Positions 1 through 16,670 of a DNA stretch of 64,000 nt are shown here, piece by piece. Made by a program: the position numbers and the translations under genes. The stretch covers positions 19,159,075 through 19,223,074 of the forward strand of contig NC_091930.1 of NCBI RefSeq assembly GCF_041260155.1, written 5' to 3'. Position 1 is the first letter of the stretch, and every line of letters begins with the position of its first letter. The notes below the pieces were generated by a model. The model saw only the letters and a program-made list of their open reading frames with translations. It was not told the origin of the DNA and made no database searches. The DNA is from Ptychodera flava. Lineage: Eukaryota; Hemichordata; Enteropneusta; Ptychoderidae.

Positions 1-3000
1 CGTGTGATTTGATACTACTCCTGGGTATCACAATGACTCTATGCTCTAGCAAGGTGACTATTTATGGCTAATAACATCCTAAGAGCAGGAATATTTCTTG
101 TGTAGACAGTAGCTACCTGGACATGATGTAAATTGGAAGAAATGTTTGAATACACTACGTTCGTCTGCAAGTCAACATTTTTAGTTAAGCATATGAATGT
201 TGAAAGTAAAATTGTTCATTCATTTTATTTTAATTGCGTTGACACCGACATATGATAAACGATAAATCAATAATGTTATAAAGTAAAGTCCAATATTTCT
301 TCGCGTCGGTTCAAAAGGGTCTTACATTTTCGCACAAATCATTCTTCTTCTGAAAATAACTTAAAATGACTTTTAACCTTGTCTTAAATTGAAAAAAGTA
401 AATCTTTGAGGAGCTATTGTACAATATATTAGAACATCATTGCGGTCCACATTATGGATTCCCGTATTAAAATGTACTTTTTCTTGAGCACCTGTGAAAT
501 CTTGAAATTTGCAGTTACGTTCGTACTGCAGAGACACGACGATTTGTTATTAAGTGTTTTACCTACGATGTATAACATGTTCTATTTTCACTCAATGATC
601 ACCTTTTTCTTGGAACTCCCGGTAACTTATAAAGTATATTTGACGATATGAGAAATGACAGAAGCTCGAAGTCAGTGAGTTTTAAAGTTTAAAGTAAAAA
701 ATAGTGTTCCGTCGTAAAAAGTGAAAAGTTTTCTTTCGCCAAGCAAACCCGTAATGGCGGATCAGAAAAGAATTGTAAAAATTTGAGATTCCGAATATCT
801 GTCCCTTGGGCGTATACTAATTTAGTTTACTTTACAGGTGTACCATTTTACGTGCAATTAATAGTTTAGTATTGTGAGTGTAGTAACAACATTATGTGAT
901 ATGTCTAAACAAACAATTACTGAAGACATTGTCGAAAAAAATATCAGGAGATGTTTTCATTGCCTTCAATATCCAGCATGCATATTTAAGGAGGAATAGG
1001 CCTTCTTTATAAATTACCACAAGGTTTTTCTTTCTCAATATATCTGTGAATAAAATCTAAGTAATGGTATCAGCTGAGCCAGTAGGCCCTAGGGCAATAG
1101 AGTTTCAGAGACAAAGACTGTGACGGCTCGGGCATCATCAATATTTCGATCACGACCACCATCCCTTGGGCGGGCAATAAATCGTGATATTGCCCTCGCT
1201 CTCATGCGTTATTATTTAAAGAATGTCACAGTGTCAGCAATGTTATCGCATGCAAGGCGTGCGAAAGCGATGGCGTTGTGTTAACTTGCATAAAGACTTG
1301 ATGTGAATAAATCCCCGTCAAAAATATAAATCAAAAAGTTTGCTTTTCGAGCATTTTTTTTTTGAGTTCATACCTTCATCGTTTTCTCTATCGCAATTCG
1401 TTATGTCTGTTGCGATTTCATTTTTCTCTAGGAAATAACCTGCCTGACTTCATGCTTTGGCAGTAAATTGCTTTTCAGTATCTTAACTCGCAAGTTTTAT
1501 AGTACTTGGAAGTCACACTTATAAATTTTCATTGATTTAAAAACTTGTCGCTTACCCATGTTCTTATTAGCCCGTACATAATGCACAAAGACAAACGATA
1601 GTAGGTATGTTATTTGGCAAGCGAATGATCTTCAACCTGTAGCCATTGCCTCAGGCTAATTACATTCTGCGTCTGCTTCAGCAAATAGGCAAACATATAT
1701 TGTTCTGATCAAATTGAACAGTTTGCAGTATACCACATTGCAGTCATTAAATAAATTGAGATTCCAAAAAAAATTCGTCAATGCGTATACATAATTAACG
1801 AACCCTTTATGGCGGTTTCTATAGCTATACGAACAATATTATTGCAAAAACACCGGCGATCTACAGAAATAAAACACGTCACTTTTCCCATTTTAGTTTA
1901 TTTCTGAATCAAAATAACGGCTATTTATTGATGTTCGAACAACACTTGGTTGATAGACAAAGTGGAAGTGAACAGTAACTTGAGTACAAATAAATTGACG
2001 GACAGCGGCTGTCGTTTGCCATATATAAAAGACGTTGCACATAGAGCGTAAGATGTTTTGATTACAAATACAATTATTACGAACAAGGGTTTCTTGATAG
2101 AAACAATAATATAAAATACCTTCAAGAATGCAGAACGGCTACAATTCAAGGTGAATGTTTAAGCAATTCTAATGAATGATGTAAATGCCTGGCGTTTTTA
2201 TTCTGTAAATTAAAGTATAGCATTGCGGCTATAAATATTGCAACTTGCAGTATAGAGAAAAACGGCACACCCTATTTAACATCTCTGCGGGAGTTTGGAG
2301 TCACAACTATACACGTGCCAACACGTATTGAGGATCTAGTTCGAATATAAGGAATATGTTGGCCTAGAAATAATTGCGCATAAGGGGGGCATGGCAAGCG
2401 TTGAAAACGTAGAAACTGTCTTTCAACTCTAGTGCAATTACTTCAAACTACCACTGACGCCTTCATCAACTTTAGGGAGGCTTCTTTAAGGACTTTATCC
2501 CTACTCTTTATAGACTATTTTGCACTGTATACTAGTAGTGTATTTATGCCTCGAGACCGAACAAAACCACTAAAATATATTTGGAAATACATTTTTCTGA
2601 CTTTGTGCGTGAAATTCCTATATGGGATTAACTGTGGTCAGTGCTGCAAAAGCAAGCATGACACCAAAAGACGCCCCAACGATATGAAATATTAAAATGA
2701 TACTTTGAAAACATTGTTTTGTATCGTTTGAATGCTAATCTGATTTACCCTTACGTGACCCTACTGAACAAAGTTACGCCTTACGAGTGTATCCACAAGC
2801 CAGATTCAACGGGTCAGCTCGAAATTAAATTCTGGTAGTTCTACTATGAATCAGCATTTAATAGTATGATGTGGCACTACCCTGCGGTAACACTTTGCTC
2901 CAGCAAGGTGAATATTCATAGCTAATAACTTCCACAGAGAAGACATATCTGCTGTGTAGACAGTGGCTGTCAGCACATGCTGCAAATTGGAGTACTACTA

Positions 3001-3150
3001 GATTTAATACTTGTGTCTGACAATCGGCACTTATAAGCACTGCTCATTACACATCTTGACATAGAAAGCAAAGTATTCATCTGCTTTACTAGCTCACATG
3101 TTCACACACGTGAGCTAATGTCGTAGCCATGTCTGACTGCCTGGCCGTGT
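1..3150. repeat. Dispersed repeat family R, left block
   Basis: No convincing coding sequence. Several sub-blocks recur elsewhere in the same order. One near 25-120 (aaggtgactatt... gtgtagacagt) returns at 2,870-2,975 and 33,780-33,890. One at 1,551-1,690 (cgcttaccc... gcccgtacat) returns at 35,093, 38,935 and 61,838, and diverged near 32,700. One at 2,124-2,200 returns at 33,251 and 37,067. One at 2,456-2,510 returns near 33,580 and 38,530. Spacing from the first to the second copy of the leading block is about 2.85 kb. I cannot tell whether R is a transposon or part of the segmental duplication that also carries the PAN/HYR gene. Short open frames here look random. Confidence 0.6.
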
Positions 3151-3760
3151 GAGTGTTTTAATGTGTGTGTGTCTGTCTGTCTGTCTGTTTACATGATTAC
3201 TCAAAAAAGACCGAAGTGATTCAAATAAGATTAAGAAGACAGGTACAGTACGCTAATTACAAGAACTGTGTAGATTTTGGTTAGTGTGGCTTGCATATTA
3301 ATGAAATTATGAACTGATTTTTTTTTTTTCATATAACGGTTTCCTACGGAGACAGTAATGACAATGTCGACATATATCAGAATATACTGCACAAAATTTC
3401 ATGAAAAGTTTAAAAGATGACAATCTCAAAACATTTATGTGATGCTGTGAGAGTCATAACAATTATCTGTTCATTGCATATTTAATGAGCTGTTGTAATT
3501 AGTAATATAACTCCGAAATTTCTACACTAAATTCGATGATACCTGCTACAGATATGGACCTGATAGATATCATACTGTACTGCGAAGCATTTGACAGTGT
3601 CAAGTAAATAAATATATCATTTGCATATTTAATGAAGTTTTGAAATTAGTCATTTAACTCCGAAAAAGCTGCTCCAAATTGGATGAAGTCTACTGCAGAT
3701 ACTCATTACAACTTCCCCGATGCTAACTTGACACCTATTAACGCCTGTAAATCAGATGTG
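3151..3760. repeat. About 130-bp repeat units with a terminal motif
   Basis: Two diverged units carry the signature tttgcatatttaatgaagtt followed by a run like taactccgaaa, at roughly 3,475-3,600 and 3,620-3,720. The same unit is tandemly present at 8,016-8,465. The block ends near 3,695-3,720 with cattacaacttccccgatg, whose reverse complement opens the 8-kb block at about 7,970. This looks like a terminal inverted motif of a repeat with internal tandem units. Confidence 0.5.
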
Positions 3761-5030
3761 AAAAAGCGCCACCTGTATGCATTTCGCGGCGAAGTGTAAA
3801 TGAAGTTAGTTTGCTCACAGTATTAGTTAATGAGGGGATTATTGACGATGAATTTTCTGGCCAGCATTATGCAATGCGGACCTTGATATGCTCACCCTCA
3901 AGTCTTCAACACGATACGGACTAAGCTTATGGCTGACCCTTACCATGGATGTAAAAAATAAACATCCATGCCCATGGGTTGACCCATGGAGCTAGAAAAG
4001 GACGTCTCTTCTTGGAGGATGTCAGAGTGATAAATCGATACCGGTTTTGGCTGTGCAATGCAAGAGTACATTGGCACCTGATTATGTGTACCTAGACGTG
4101 TATAAATCATCAGATCCGTTTCTAGCTCCATGGTGTAAGACTACGACTTTATTTTTGACTGACTGCACCAGCGATGGTCCGCATCAAACAGTATTACAGA
4201 AGAAAATTTACACCGCAAATTTCCATGGACTCTTTTCCATTTTTTTTGAAATCACATTACACCTGCACTTATCGTGAAGGCTCACTTCTCAGCCGTAAAA
4301 CATTAGTTAAAGCTAGGTTTTCATATCAGTGACGTGTGCATGTGCGCAATTTTACTGTTGCTAAAGAGTGTCAATCGTCCTTCTGTGAATGCTAAAACAC
4401 TTCTCCGAGCCATAGACCCTCGAGGGTCTATGTCCGAGCATAGCATCAATAACTTGCAATGTCTCTTCCTACCTCCATGAGTAAAGTAACATCCCCGGAA
4501 GATTTTATTTTCTGACATTTTGATCCTGCATACCCTCTGCTTGTTGACAAGCAATGAAGCTAACGAGCGTCCTACTGTTCACCATATCCTTGCCCCGAAA
4601 ACGACTACGAGGCAGATTATGTCAATTTTTCAAATTTCCATGTGAGAGAGTGGATGTAATCAGATAATTTTCTGGAACTACCAGGCTATGATCACCTCAT
4701 CCAATCATTACCCGTTTTCCGAACGATCTCTTGATATTAATTTAGTGTGTCATGATCAAAGTTTCACTTTATTACAATGCTGAACTTCTTTCGAGAAACT
4801 TAGAAATAAAGATCGATTATTTTTGCCATGTGTACACGCCAACGAGATGCTTTTGTCTAGCAGGAGCGGAGATTAAACCCAGTGGGCCATGGATGCCTTC
4901 TGATCTGAATAAAACGTTGGGTATCTTTAGAGCGGCAGTGTTTCACCATGAAGGCGCGACTTTGCACAATTTTTAAAAAATCGGATATTAACTATCTAGT
5001 ATCGAAGTTTGACGATTTCGGGACAAGTAT
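3761..5030. other. No recognisable gene
   Basis: Short open frames on both strands, none with a recognisable domain. The only structure seen is a perfect 22-base palindrome at 4,411-4,432. Confidence 0.4.
4411..4432. other. Perfect 22-bp palindrome
   Basis: The two halves catagaccctc and gagggtctatg are exact reverse complements with no spacer, centred on a CTCGAG hexamer. No function is assigned. Confidence 0.7.
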
Positions 5031-5700
5031 CGATACTAGACGATACTAGAATGACTTGCCTCGTGCCTCGGCACGCCGGATCTGTGAAATCTCTGATATG
5101 TACCCGATATTTCTCGGCGATTTGTTGACTCTAATATCGATACTAGACTGACTAGACAATACTAGAACTACTTGCCTTGTGTCTCAGCACGCCGGATCTG
5201 TGAAATCTCCGATATTTACACGATATTTATCGGCGATTTCGGGACTCTAATATCGATACTAGACGATACTAGATTCAGTCAAATCGCAAGTAAATATCCG
5301 ATATATATCGGAGATTTCACCACCTCACAGTTCTGGCCAAACCCGACTTCCAAGGACTGACTCTAGCTTCGATACTAGACGATACTAGATTCAGTCAAAT
5401 CGCGCGTAAATATCCGATATATATCGGAGATTTCACCACCTCACAGTTCTGGCCAAACCCGACTTCCAAGGACTGACTCTAGCTTCGATACTAGACGATA
5501 CTAGATTCAGTCAAATCGCGGGTAAATATCCGATATATATCGGAGATTTCACCTCCTCACAGTTCTGGCCAAACCCGACTTCCAAGGACTGACTCTAGCT
5601 TCGATACTAGACGATACTAGATTCAGTGAAATCGCGCGTAAATATCCGATATATATCGGAGATTTAGCCCTTTATAGATCTGGCTAAGCCAATCTAATTT
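5031..5700. repeat. 116-bp minisatellite with internal palindrome
   Basis: The marker cgatactaga begins units at 5,031, 5,138, 5,254, 5,370, 5,486 and 5,602. Spacing is 107 bp once, then 116 bp four times. The first two units are a distinct subtype (gcacgccggatctgtgaaat). The later ones share ttctggccaaacccgacttc. The later units each contain the perfect 16-base palindrome tccgatatatatcgga, so the array is also a regular series of potential cruciforms. Confidence 0.85.
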
Positions 5701-7960
<2,260 letters not shown>

Positions 7961-7964
7961 GGCT

Positions 7965-8520
7965 AGTTAGCATCGGCGAAGTTGTAATGGATCCGAAAGA
8001 TATCTGAGTGTGTTGTGAAGCATTTTTAGAGTGAAGTCAATTAAGGGTTCATTTGTACATTAAATTAACTTTGAAACTTAGTGATATTACTTTGAAATTA
8101 AGGCATCAAATTTGGTGAAACCTGGTACAGATATTGATCTGATAAATATCTAATTGTCGTGTAAAGTACAATGCAGTGTCAAGTTAATTCAGGGTTTATT
8201 TGCATATTAAATGAAGTTTTGTTATTGTTAATATAACTCCGTAACTACAGCACTAGCGTGCTACAGATCTGATATATATTTAATTGTTCCATGAAGCATT
8301 AAGCAGTGTCAAGTCAATAAACACCTCATTTGCATATTAAAGGATTTTTTTAATTAGTCATTTTACTCCGAGAGTACTGTGCGAAAGTTGATGGATCCTG
8401 CTACATATAATGATCTGACAGATAATTTATTGTTCTGTGAAGCGTACTTCTGTGTAATGAACCTGTTGTAAACCACGCGAGCACATTAAGTTGACATCTG
8501 GTAGCTTATGGCTGCAGAGC
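7965..8520. repeat. Tandem 130-bp-class repeat, about three units
   Basis: Diverged units start near 8,016, 8,159 and 8,290. Each carries a form of agtgtcaagt, then tttgcatattaaatgaag, then taactccg, then gatctgatatatat. They match the units at 3.47-3.72 kb in the same orientation. The block begins with gcatcggcgaagttgtaatg, the reverse complement (one mismatch) of the motif that ends the 3.7-kb block. Confidence 0.6.
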
Positions 8521-9576
<1,056 letters not shown>

Positions 9577-9684
9577 AAGGGAACTATAAACATTATGACA
9601 TTGTCAGTTTCATGTATGTAAACGCTACACTCATCAGATAGCATACCTTAGTACATTGCGACAAAAACTATCTCACAAGCACAT

Positions 9685-9728
9685 CAGTAGTAGTAGTAAT
9701 AGCAGTAGTAGTAGTTACAGTAGTAGTG

Positions 9729-9796
<68 letters not shown>
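9685..9796. repeat. (AGT)n trinucleotide repeat
   Basis: Imperfect, then perfect, AGT repeats ending in a TTATTTATTATT tail. It lies about 110 bp after the GA tract. Confidence 0.95.
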
Positions 9797-9892
9797 TATT
9801 TATTATTATGACTTGAAATCTAAAGATTTACCTAGCCCAATTGCTTATAAGTAACAATTCAATTATCTTTTATACAGTAAAAATAGTTGTAG

Positions 9893-10291
9893 CTATATAT
9901 AGGTGTCAAAGAGGCATACACGATAATATATGAGAGAGTGAGTGAGCACACGATGAAAGTAAAGGAATGTCATGTACAAAACTTCTTTTCGTTTATAAAA
10001 TGATTTTGCAATAAATTTTTGCAAAATGCCTGACTGGTTCAGGAAACAGGTATTTGTGATTGCTTTAGCATCAATTCGGCCAATGTCCAACACGAAACCA
10101 TCCCGCAATTCTTTGACCCTTGAGGCTATTGCTTTAGTGATATCATTTGCCAACCTTTCAATGCTTCTACGGATGATGGTCTGACCTGCACAGAGCTCTG
10201 GCAATAATGCCTTTATGCCGTGCATGTGGGCAATATTTGATTCAGAATTCGTTGAGGTTAGTCTTTGTCGTTTTTCTTGTCCAGTCATCAT
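9893..10291 (-). CDS. Unassigned 132-codon open frame, doubtful
   Basis: An uninterrupted minus-strand frame from an ATG. The N-terminal two thirds have ordinary protein composition (charged and helical: MTGQEKRQRLT, then RRSIERLANDITKAIASRVK). The last 30 or so codons are aromatic and hydrophobic and look like read-through of non-coding DNA. No family is recognised. It could be a single exon, a fragment of a transposable-element protein, or chance. There is no splice-supported neighbour. Confidence 0.22.
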   Translation of the reverse strand: MMTGQEKRQRLTSTNSESNIAHMHGIKALLPELCAGQTIIRRSIERLANDITKAIASRVKELRDGFVLDIGRIDAKAITNTCFLNQSGILQKFIAKSFYKRKEVLYMTFLYFHRVLTHSLIYYRVCLFDTYI

Positions 10292-13200
10292 TTTGTTTTT
10301 TCTTCTCTGGTAGATGATTTACGATCTCAGTGACTTTACCAAAACTAGTCAATTAACTGCTGAGAACGAAGGATCGTGTTAAGGTCAAAATAATTGAAAA
10401 ATGCTAAATTTTATAGTAGCTCACTCAACACAACTTTCACTCCTTGAAAGCGCCCTCAAGCACAAAGTTAACGTATTTTGTTTGCAACCTGAGCGCGAAA
10501 TTAACGTCGGTCCGACGGTCCGAGACCGACAGATTTCTCGTCGGGCCGAAAGTTTTTAGCAACATGTCGGTCCTTATGACCGACTGAAATTTGGAATAAA
10601 TGATGAAAATTTCTCCGTCAAGACCTGTAACAGATGCAGATGATGACTGACTCTGAATCATGCGATTCAGACTTGAATGTCATGCACCTATCAATGTTTT
10701 CCACCGTGGGAGTGTGGGGCAACAGGGGATATTGATCGCACTTCGTGTCCTGGTAGTGGGGAATTTGATCTCTATGGTACACCAGACCGGGGGTGGGAGT
10801 TGACATAGTAATTTTTTGTCTTGCGACTTTTTACATTAACGAAAAGTCTAACCCCTCCGATCGATGCGCATAGCACGGTGCAACTGATTACATTTAGATC
10901 AGTATGAATTACGTCCGTGCATGTAGATTCTAGTAATGATGGAATGGATTGATTTTGGTGCAACAATGCGACACAATATTATCATAATACTCGTCTAGAG
11001 AGTGTAACCCTGGTAATGTTAGCATCTGTGTCATATGATAACAACAACCAGTATTACTTCACAAGTTCCACACTTAAAGTGTTCGGAATTTACATGTACA
11101 CAAATGTACATAATACAGCCCTTCTTTTATCAAACTGACTCCGTTTTCTTCGCTTTGATTTTCCATTGAAGCGTTCAAAAGATAAACGGTTCACAGAAGA
11201 GTTTAAGACAAAAACCTACTACGAGAACAAAACATATTTGGTTTTGGACATAGAGGTATTTTTACCTCAAGTTTTGAACGAGGACTAGATGTTACACGAC
11301 AGCCCATTGCACTGCCTGCAGTCGACAGTCAAGTTCAAGTTTCGCTGCGTTTGTTTGTGGACAGCTAGAACATCTTGCTTGCTCGTTGGTCTTTAACCAA
11401 AGTTCACGAGGCCGAACCTTACCACGATATATCGTGATAACAAGTGTACATTTTATAAAACAGAGCGACCTTATCATTAACAGTTTTGTCGAGTTGCACG
11501 ATCAGTCGTGTATACTCTCAGAGGCCGAGAGTAGGGCTTCAAATTGTTTCGATGTATACCGTTTTACGACAGGCAGGCAAAACTCAGCGTCATCATGGAC
11601 TAGACTGTAGGCCTAAATGTCGCAAAAAATTATGTCTTTTAAGATTTTACGGTATCATAACTGATTGTGTCGATGGTTTTCAGCAGTATCGAGGTCTGTC
11701 AAACTTTCAGAGTCATTTTAATAACTTTAAGCTTTCAAAGGGCGATGAGACCCAGCAAACTTTTCGATCAGAAAATATGCATTCATTTCCGCGAGTGGCG
11801 ATGTGAGCCATTCGTGTTGTCTGCAATTTCTATAATCGAGAAAAAGTTACGATACTTATCCTTTCAATCAAAAGTATAACTTCATCTGTTTTTTCATGAA
11901 TGCAACAGAGGCCACATTTAAGCATATTTATTTTTTGAAAAAAATTGAAAGTAATCCATACATCATATCAAAATACACACCAAGTATTTCCCTCCTGTTT
12001 TACATTACAATAAAAAAATCGTAGTGATCAATGTTTGCAAAAAAAAATATTCTAAATTACCCTTACTCATGACTGTTTTCAGGGTACTAAGTTGTTCACT
12101 CACTCTTCTACCACTTGCGTTGGCTTATTTCAGAAGTGCTTTTCAGCTCGCCAACCATTTTCAAATCACAATATCACATGCCCTGGTGAAGTGTACAATA
12201 GGACTGTTTACGTCACTGTTCTCATTAATATGGAAAAATAAATATTTGTCCGCATTTTTAGAAATTAAAATTGCGCATGCAAAATCGACGAAAACAAATC
12301 TTAGTAGGCGACTGCTAGTGTAACAATGAATACTAAAAGCATATTCACGACTCAGAGTACAAGCTGCAAAAACGGCCATGTATGCAACATTGATAAAATT
12401 TGTCCGCATTTCAAGCTGCGTGTCCGATGTCGCGCGCGTACAGCTATATTTAGTAACAAACGTGTAACCGTGACAGCGCTATTGTACCCAGCAATGTAGA
12501 GAACACCATTCCGCATAGGAAGTTACGATAGATAAAATTTCTCGCTTTCATCAGCCGCATGTAGCCAGTGCATGAGCCTGTATTCCCCGGCCCCTGGGTG
12601 TTTGACATCATTTTATAGTCCGAGAGTGGGGGATTTGACATGGCTATTAAAAATGTCAAATTCTCCTGTTAGTCCCGTAGCCCCCCCCCCCCCCCCCCGT
12701 GGTGGAAAACATTAATAAATGTGTCCGCATGACAGTGAGGAAGATAAGGGCTGTGATTTTTCAGATTCCCGATCATATAGATGAATATTTCATAATCATT
12801 CACTTACACTATTCTGCAATCTATGTGAACAATAGTCCTTTGGAGTGAATACTTACTGATTTTATTGATAAAAGGACATGGAAAATTAAATATTGCAACA
12901 TTCAAAAGCATAGTATTGGTGGAGAAGTTGACTTCATGGTCGTTAATAACTGCCATTATTGAGGACCGGCAGTTTTCTGTAAGGACCTGAAGCTTTGGCT
13001 TGGTGCAGGTCCTTATGACCTGAAGCTATTTTCTCTTAATTTCGCACACTGTTTGCAACCTGAGCCCGATTTTAACAGCGTTTGAGGTGCACTTGACACA
13101 CCTTCTGCATAAGGGATTAAACATAGCGAGACGTTAATGTATAACTCATTATGCTACTTTTTCATAAGAAGGTCAAACATACTTAATGTTAATTTGAGGA

Positions 13201-13400
13201 TAAATAAGGTGGAAATCGGAAAAATTTCATAAATGCCAATCACCAGGGTCATGACAACGCTTGCTAGGCGATGTAAAGACGAGTTTGGAATTTGCATTCG
13301 GCAATGCGAGTGGAATGAAATACTTAGCTGAACTTAAAGGGCACTTAAATACAGATCGTTCTTTTACATTCCCCCTTAACATAAATCATCGAGTCTAAAC
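10292..13400. other. Repeat-derived non-coding stretch
   Basis: Segments recur within the stretch. Part of 10,690-10,800 resembles the reverse complement of 12,560-12,712 (ttttccacc... then GC-rich, then a Y-rich run). The phrase gtttgcaacctgagc occurs at about 10,480 and 13,055. Small hairpins with the same loop occur at 10,566-10,584 and 13,006-13,022. A run of 18 cytosines lies at 12,681-12,698. No protein family is recognised in the short open frames. Confidence 0.4.
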
Positions 13401-14989
13401 TTTGCATCTTTTAACAACATGGTGCGATTATTATGTTTGAAATTTTAACTTCCTTTTCCTGGTAAGTTTTTTGAGAATGTACTCCTGGGAATCATTGCTT
13501 ACTGGGTTACAGCTTCATTGATTTACAGGTCTTTCATTCTGTAAAATGGACTAAACTAGTTCTGAAGTCCTTGATAAAAGAGCATACATATGACAAGAAA
13601 GTAAAGTTAGAACATAAAATAGAGATATAAGACCCGTGATTGGACGTTGTCTTAAATATTTGATCAACAGAACGTTCATAGGTATCTATCATCGCAGCAT
13701 CATATGAAGAAGGCGTTCTTATGATATAAAACGTTAGCTATGCCAACGATACGATTAATGTCGGTATGTTCTTTGAAATAAACCAAGTAATTATTAATTT
13801 ACATATTTTTTATTTGTAGTTTTAATACCAACAGTTGACAGCAAAACATACTGTTACACCTTTATAACTGATTCGAAACACAGTTCCCCTATTGTTTGAA
13901 GACCCATTAGAAATGGCGTTTTAACAAAACTTTGTTGTTAGTTTAAATGGCTTGTAATACGTCGCTCATGTGCATAGATAATGTAAATTTTGTATGTTCA
14001 ATAAAGAATTTTAGTTTGACAGGGCAAACTTTCCTAAAGATGGATAGCAGTTTAATCACTGGTCAATAAAGATATCAAATCAATGACTGAAGATAGGTTT
14101 TTGGAGTTGTCTTGCCGGTAATATGTAATTTGGGTAAGTTTCATGTCAGGATATCTCTACTGTGCCAAATTATTGCAAACAGTTCCATCATTAAAATAAA
14201 GTGTTCTTTCCTGCTGCCGCAGAATTTCGGGAAGGGGAGGGATATCTCAGATCGTTGTATAGTGTTCTGTATTTCCCGTTTGGGGTGGTATGTACATGTT
14301 CTGTTGTATGTTCAATCTTGACTTAAGTTTTGTTTTATTGAGGAACGAACAAACCGTAAGAAGTTACGAATTAAATACTTCTCATCCATTTCAAACTAAA
14401 TACCGCTGTATCCCGTAACCGATATAAAGCAAACTAGATTGAAATCGTTGATTCTGTCTCTTGCAATTGTCCTGTTGAAGCTACATGTTTCACATAAGGG
14501 ATAAACATTCGTTTCTTGATATAATTTGTGAGGTATGTTGAGCGTTTTTCTCTAAAATGTTGTACAACGCGTGAAAGAAGACTTTCTTGACTCCTTTTAG
14601 TATTTATTTTGGCTTCAATATATTCACATTATGTTCCAAACTAATCTAAGCATTTCCCACAATAGTTAAATATCCACTTTCCTCCAACGCACAGTGCTGT
14701 TTCAAACCTCTCGCAAGCGTCTATGCTTTCGTTGCTACACAAAGGTCATAGTTAATGAGACCTTAGCAATGCATGCACACAAGAAGTGAAAATAAGATAC
14801 AATAACTTCGAATAAATGACTTTCTTTCAGAAAAGTGACATTGACTTTACTTGTGTGCCTCAAATAAGAGAAACAATATTTATTGCGCAAAAATTCTACC
14901 TATAATAATTCATTTTAACTCAGATTCGAAAATTAATGATACTGTCCTGTCGGAAATGGAGCGCCCCCTTTCGACCGACTTATGAAGGG

Positions 14990-16670
14990 AGCAATACAGA
15001 CAGACTCAACAGATAAGACTTTGCAAATAACGATTGGGAGGGAGCGCTGGAGAAATCGTGATTGAAATCTTATTTGTTTCAGATCCCCCCTCAATACCAT
15101 GAAATATTTTCAATTGGCCTCTCTATATAATCAAAAATTTTCAAGTCCCCCAACTATCACAAGTCCGCAAATTTCTAAGGATGTGCATGCAGAAAAAATA
15201 AACACGTATTGCGCCGTTCCGCTCGCAGGTGTTCAAGATTACCTGTTATTAACACTTTGTAAAGTCATATTTCCAAGGCAATTTCTTAAATTTATTCATT
15301 TTTAAACGCATCAGTGACCTTTTTGGATTTATCAATCTAAGCCAACTTGAGTTAATCCAACTCTGGCCAGGTCAATTGTTCCTGCCGAAGAGTACACAGA
15401 ATGACGATCATGAGAAAGTAAGCAACTTGTGAACTCTGACTAACTGCCATATTTTTAAAAAATGAGCAAAGTGACGTAACAAAAATTTGCTTCAAAAGCA
15501 CAAGACATATATGGATTAGACGCCATTAAAAATTGACAATAATGGAAGGTTACAATATTACATAAAACAAATGTTTTAATCTCTGAAATGTTGGGTGTAA
15601 TAATGGCAAATTCGGGTAAAAAATAAATAATTCCATTTAGTCATATATTTTTTCATTTACTCTTTATTACTGTTCGAAGTTTTACTTTTGTATTATTTTT
15701 GACGAGAATTTGAAAATTTAGAAATCGAGCATGGTGACTCAATCTTTCTTTTATATTTCATTATTCTAATATGCCAGAATTCAAAATTCCCGATAACTTT
15801 TCTAGTCTCCAGGTCTTCCATGTGTTGCTCTCTTGCCTTATCTTGTGTACAAGAATGTTTCACTGTCATGAGAATCTTTTGACCCAAACTCTCCTTCAAC
15901 TACCATGTACATTAGCGTCAGAGCTCTGTCACTAGTCAGGTATGCAATGACAGTGACACTGCAGTAGCAGGGCAGTATCTAATAGTAACACTGCCAGTTG
16001 GCAGCAGCTGTATTAACTTTGATAATTTTGACAATATTTTTATTCAGTTTATATGACTGCGGTCTTGTTCTACTCCCTACAGCATGTTGATCTGTCCAGT
16101 ATTCAGCATGCTATCACAGCATGTGTATGTGAACCATGCATTTGTATCACTGACAACTGACTGTCAGTCTGGACTCTAATTAAATAATCACCTAATGCAT
16201 ATTATACGTACAGGCTTTGTCGAAAAACTGAATATTGTGTGTTTGAGCATGCTGTGGGCACTGCCGAGAGCAAGAAACTGCAGTTGATATATTGTATAGA
16301 AATATTGCTAAAATCATCAACAGTTGCAGCTTCTACCCTGTTTCTAGGCTCAAGTTTGTTTTTTTACGACAAATCACACATGTTTAGATTTTTTGAAAAG
16401 TTGTGAAAAAGTGGTTCTGGATTTTATTAAACTATAACTAACATTACAACAATTGGATGACATAAAAATGGTATTAATTTTTCATTGAATTACCTACAAA
16501 AACTTGGAATTGGACAATGTAAAACGTTAAAGGGAACCAAATAGGTTTCAAGTCCCCTCTGCCGGCAGAGTAAAATTGTAAAGTTCCCCCTCTACCACCC
16601 CCAAAATTTTCGAACCCCCCGTGAATTCATCAAGCCCCCCCCCCCTCCTAACCGTTATTTTGTGAACGCA
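14990..16670. mobile_element. Copy-B-specific insertion, probable DNA element
   Basis: Homology with the paralogous flank stops near 14,985 (gagcgccccctttcgaccga) and resumes near 16,675 (tatggtgaggttgtggacc). In the other copy the matching points are less than 80 bp apart, at 42,785 and 42,838. Near the left end, caaataacgattgggaggga reads like the reverse complement of the right end (ccctcctaaccgttattttg), consistent with degenerate terminal inverted repeats. No transposase frame was seen. Exact ends and a target duplication were not established. Confidence 0.5.

Noticed and set aside
5031..5700. CRISPR array
   Set aside because: Repeats are tandem without unique spacers, 116 bp long, and the context is eukaryotic.
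10437..10966. Overlapping minus-strand frames at 10.4-11.0 kb
   Set aside because: They overlap one another in different frames and fall in sequence that recurs inverted at 12.6 kb, so they are treated as repeat-derived.
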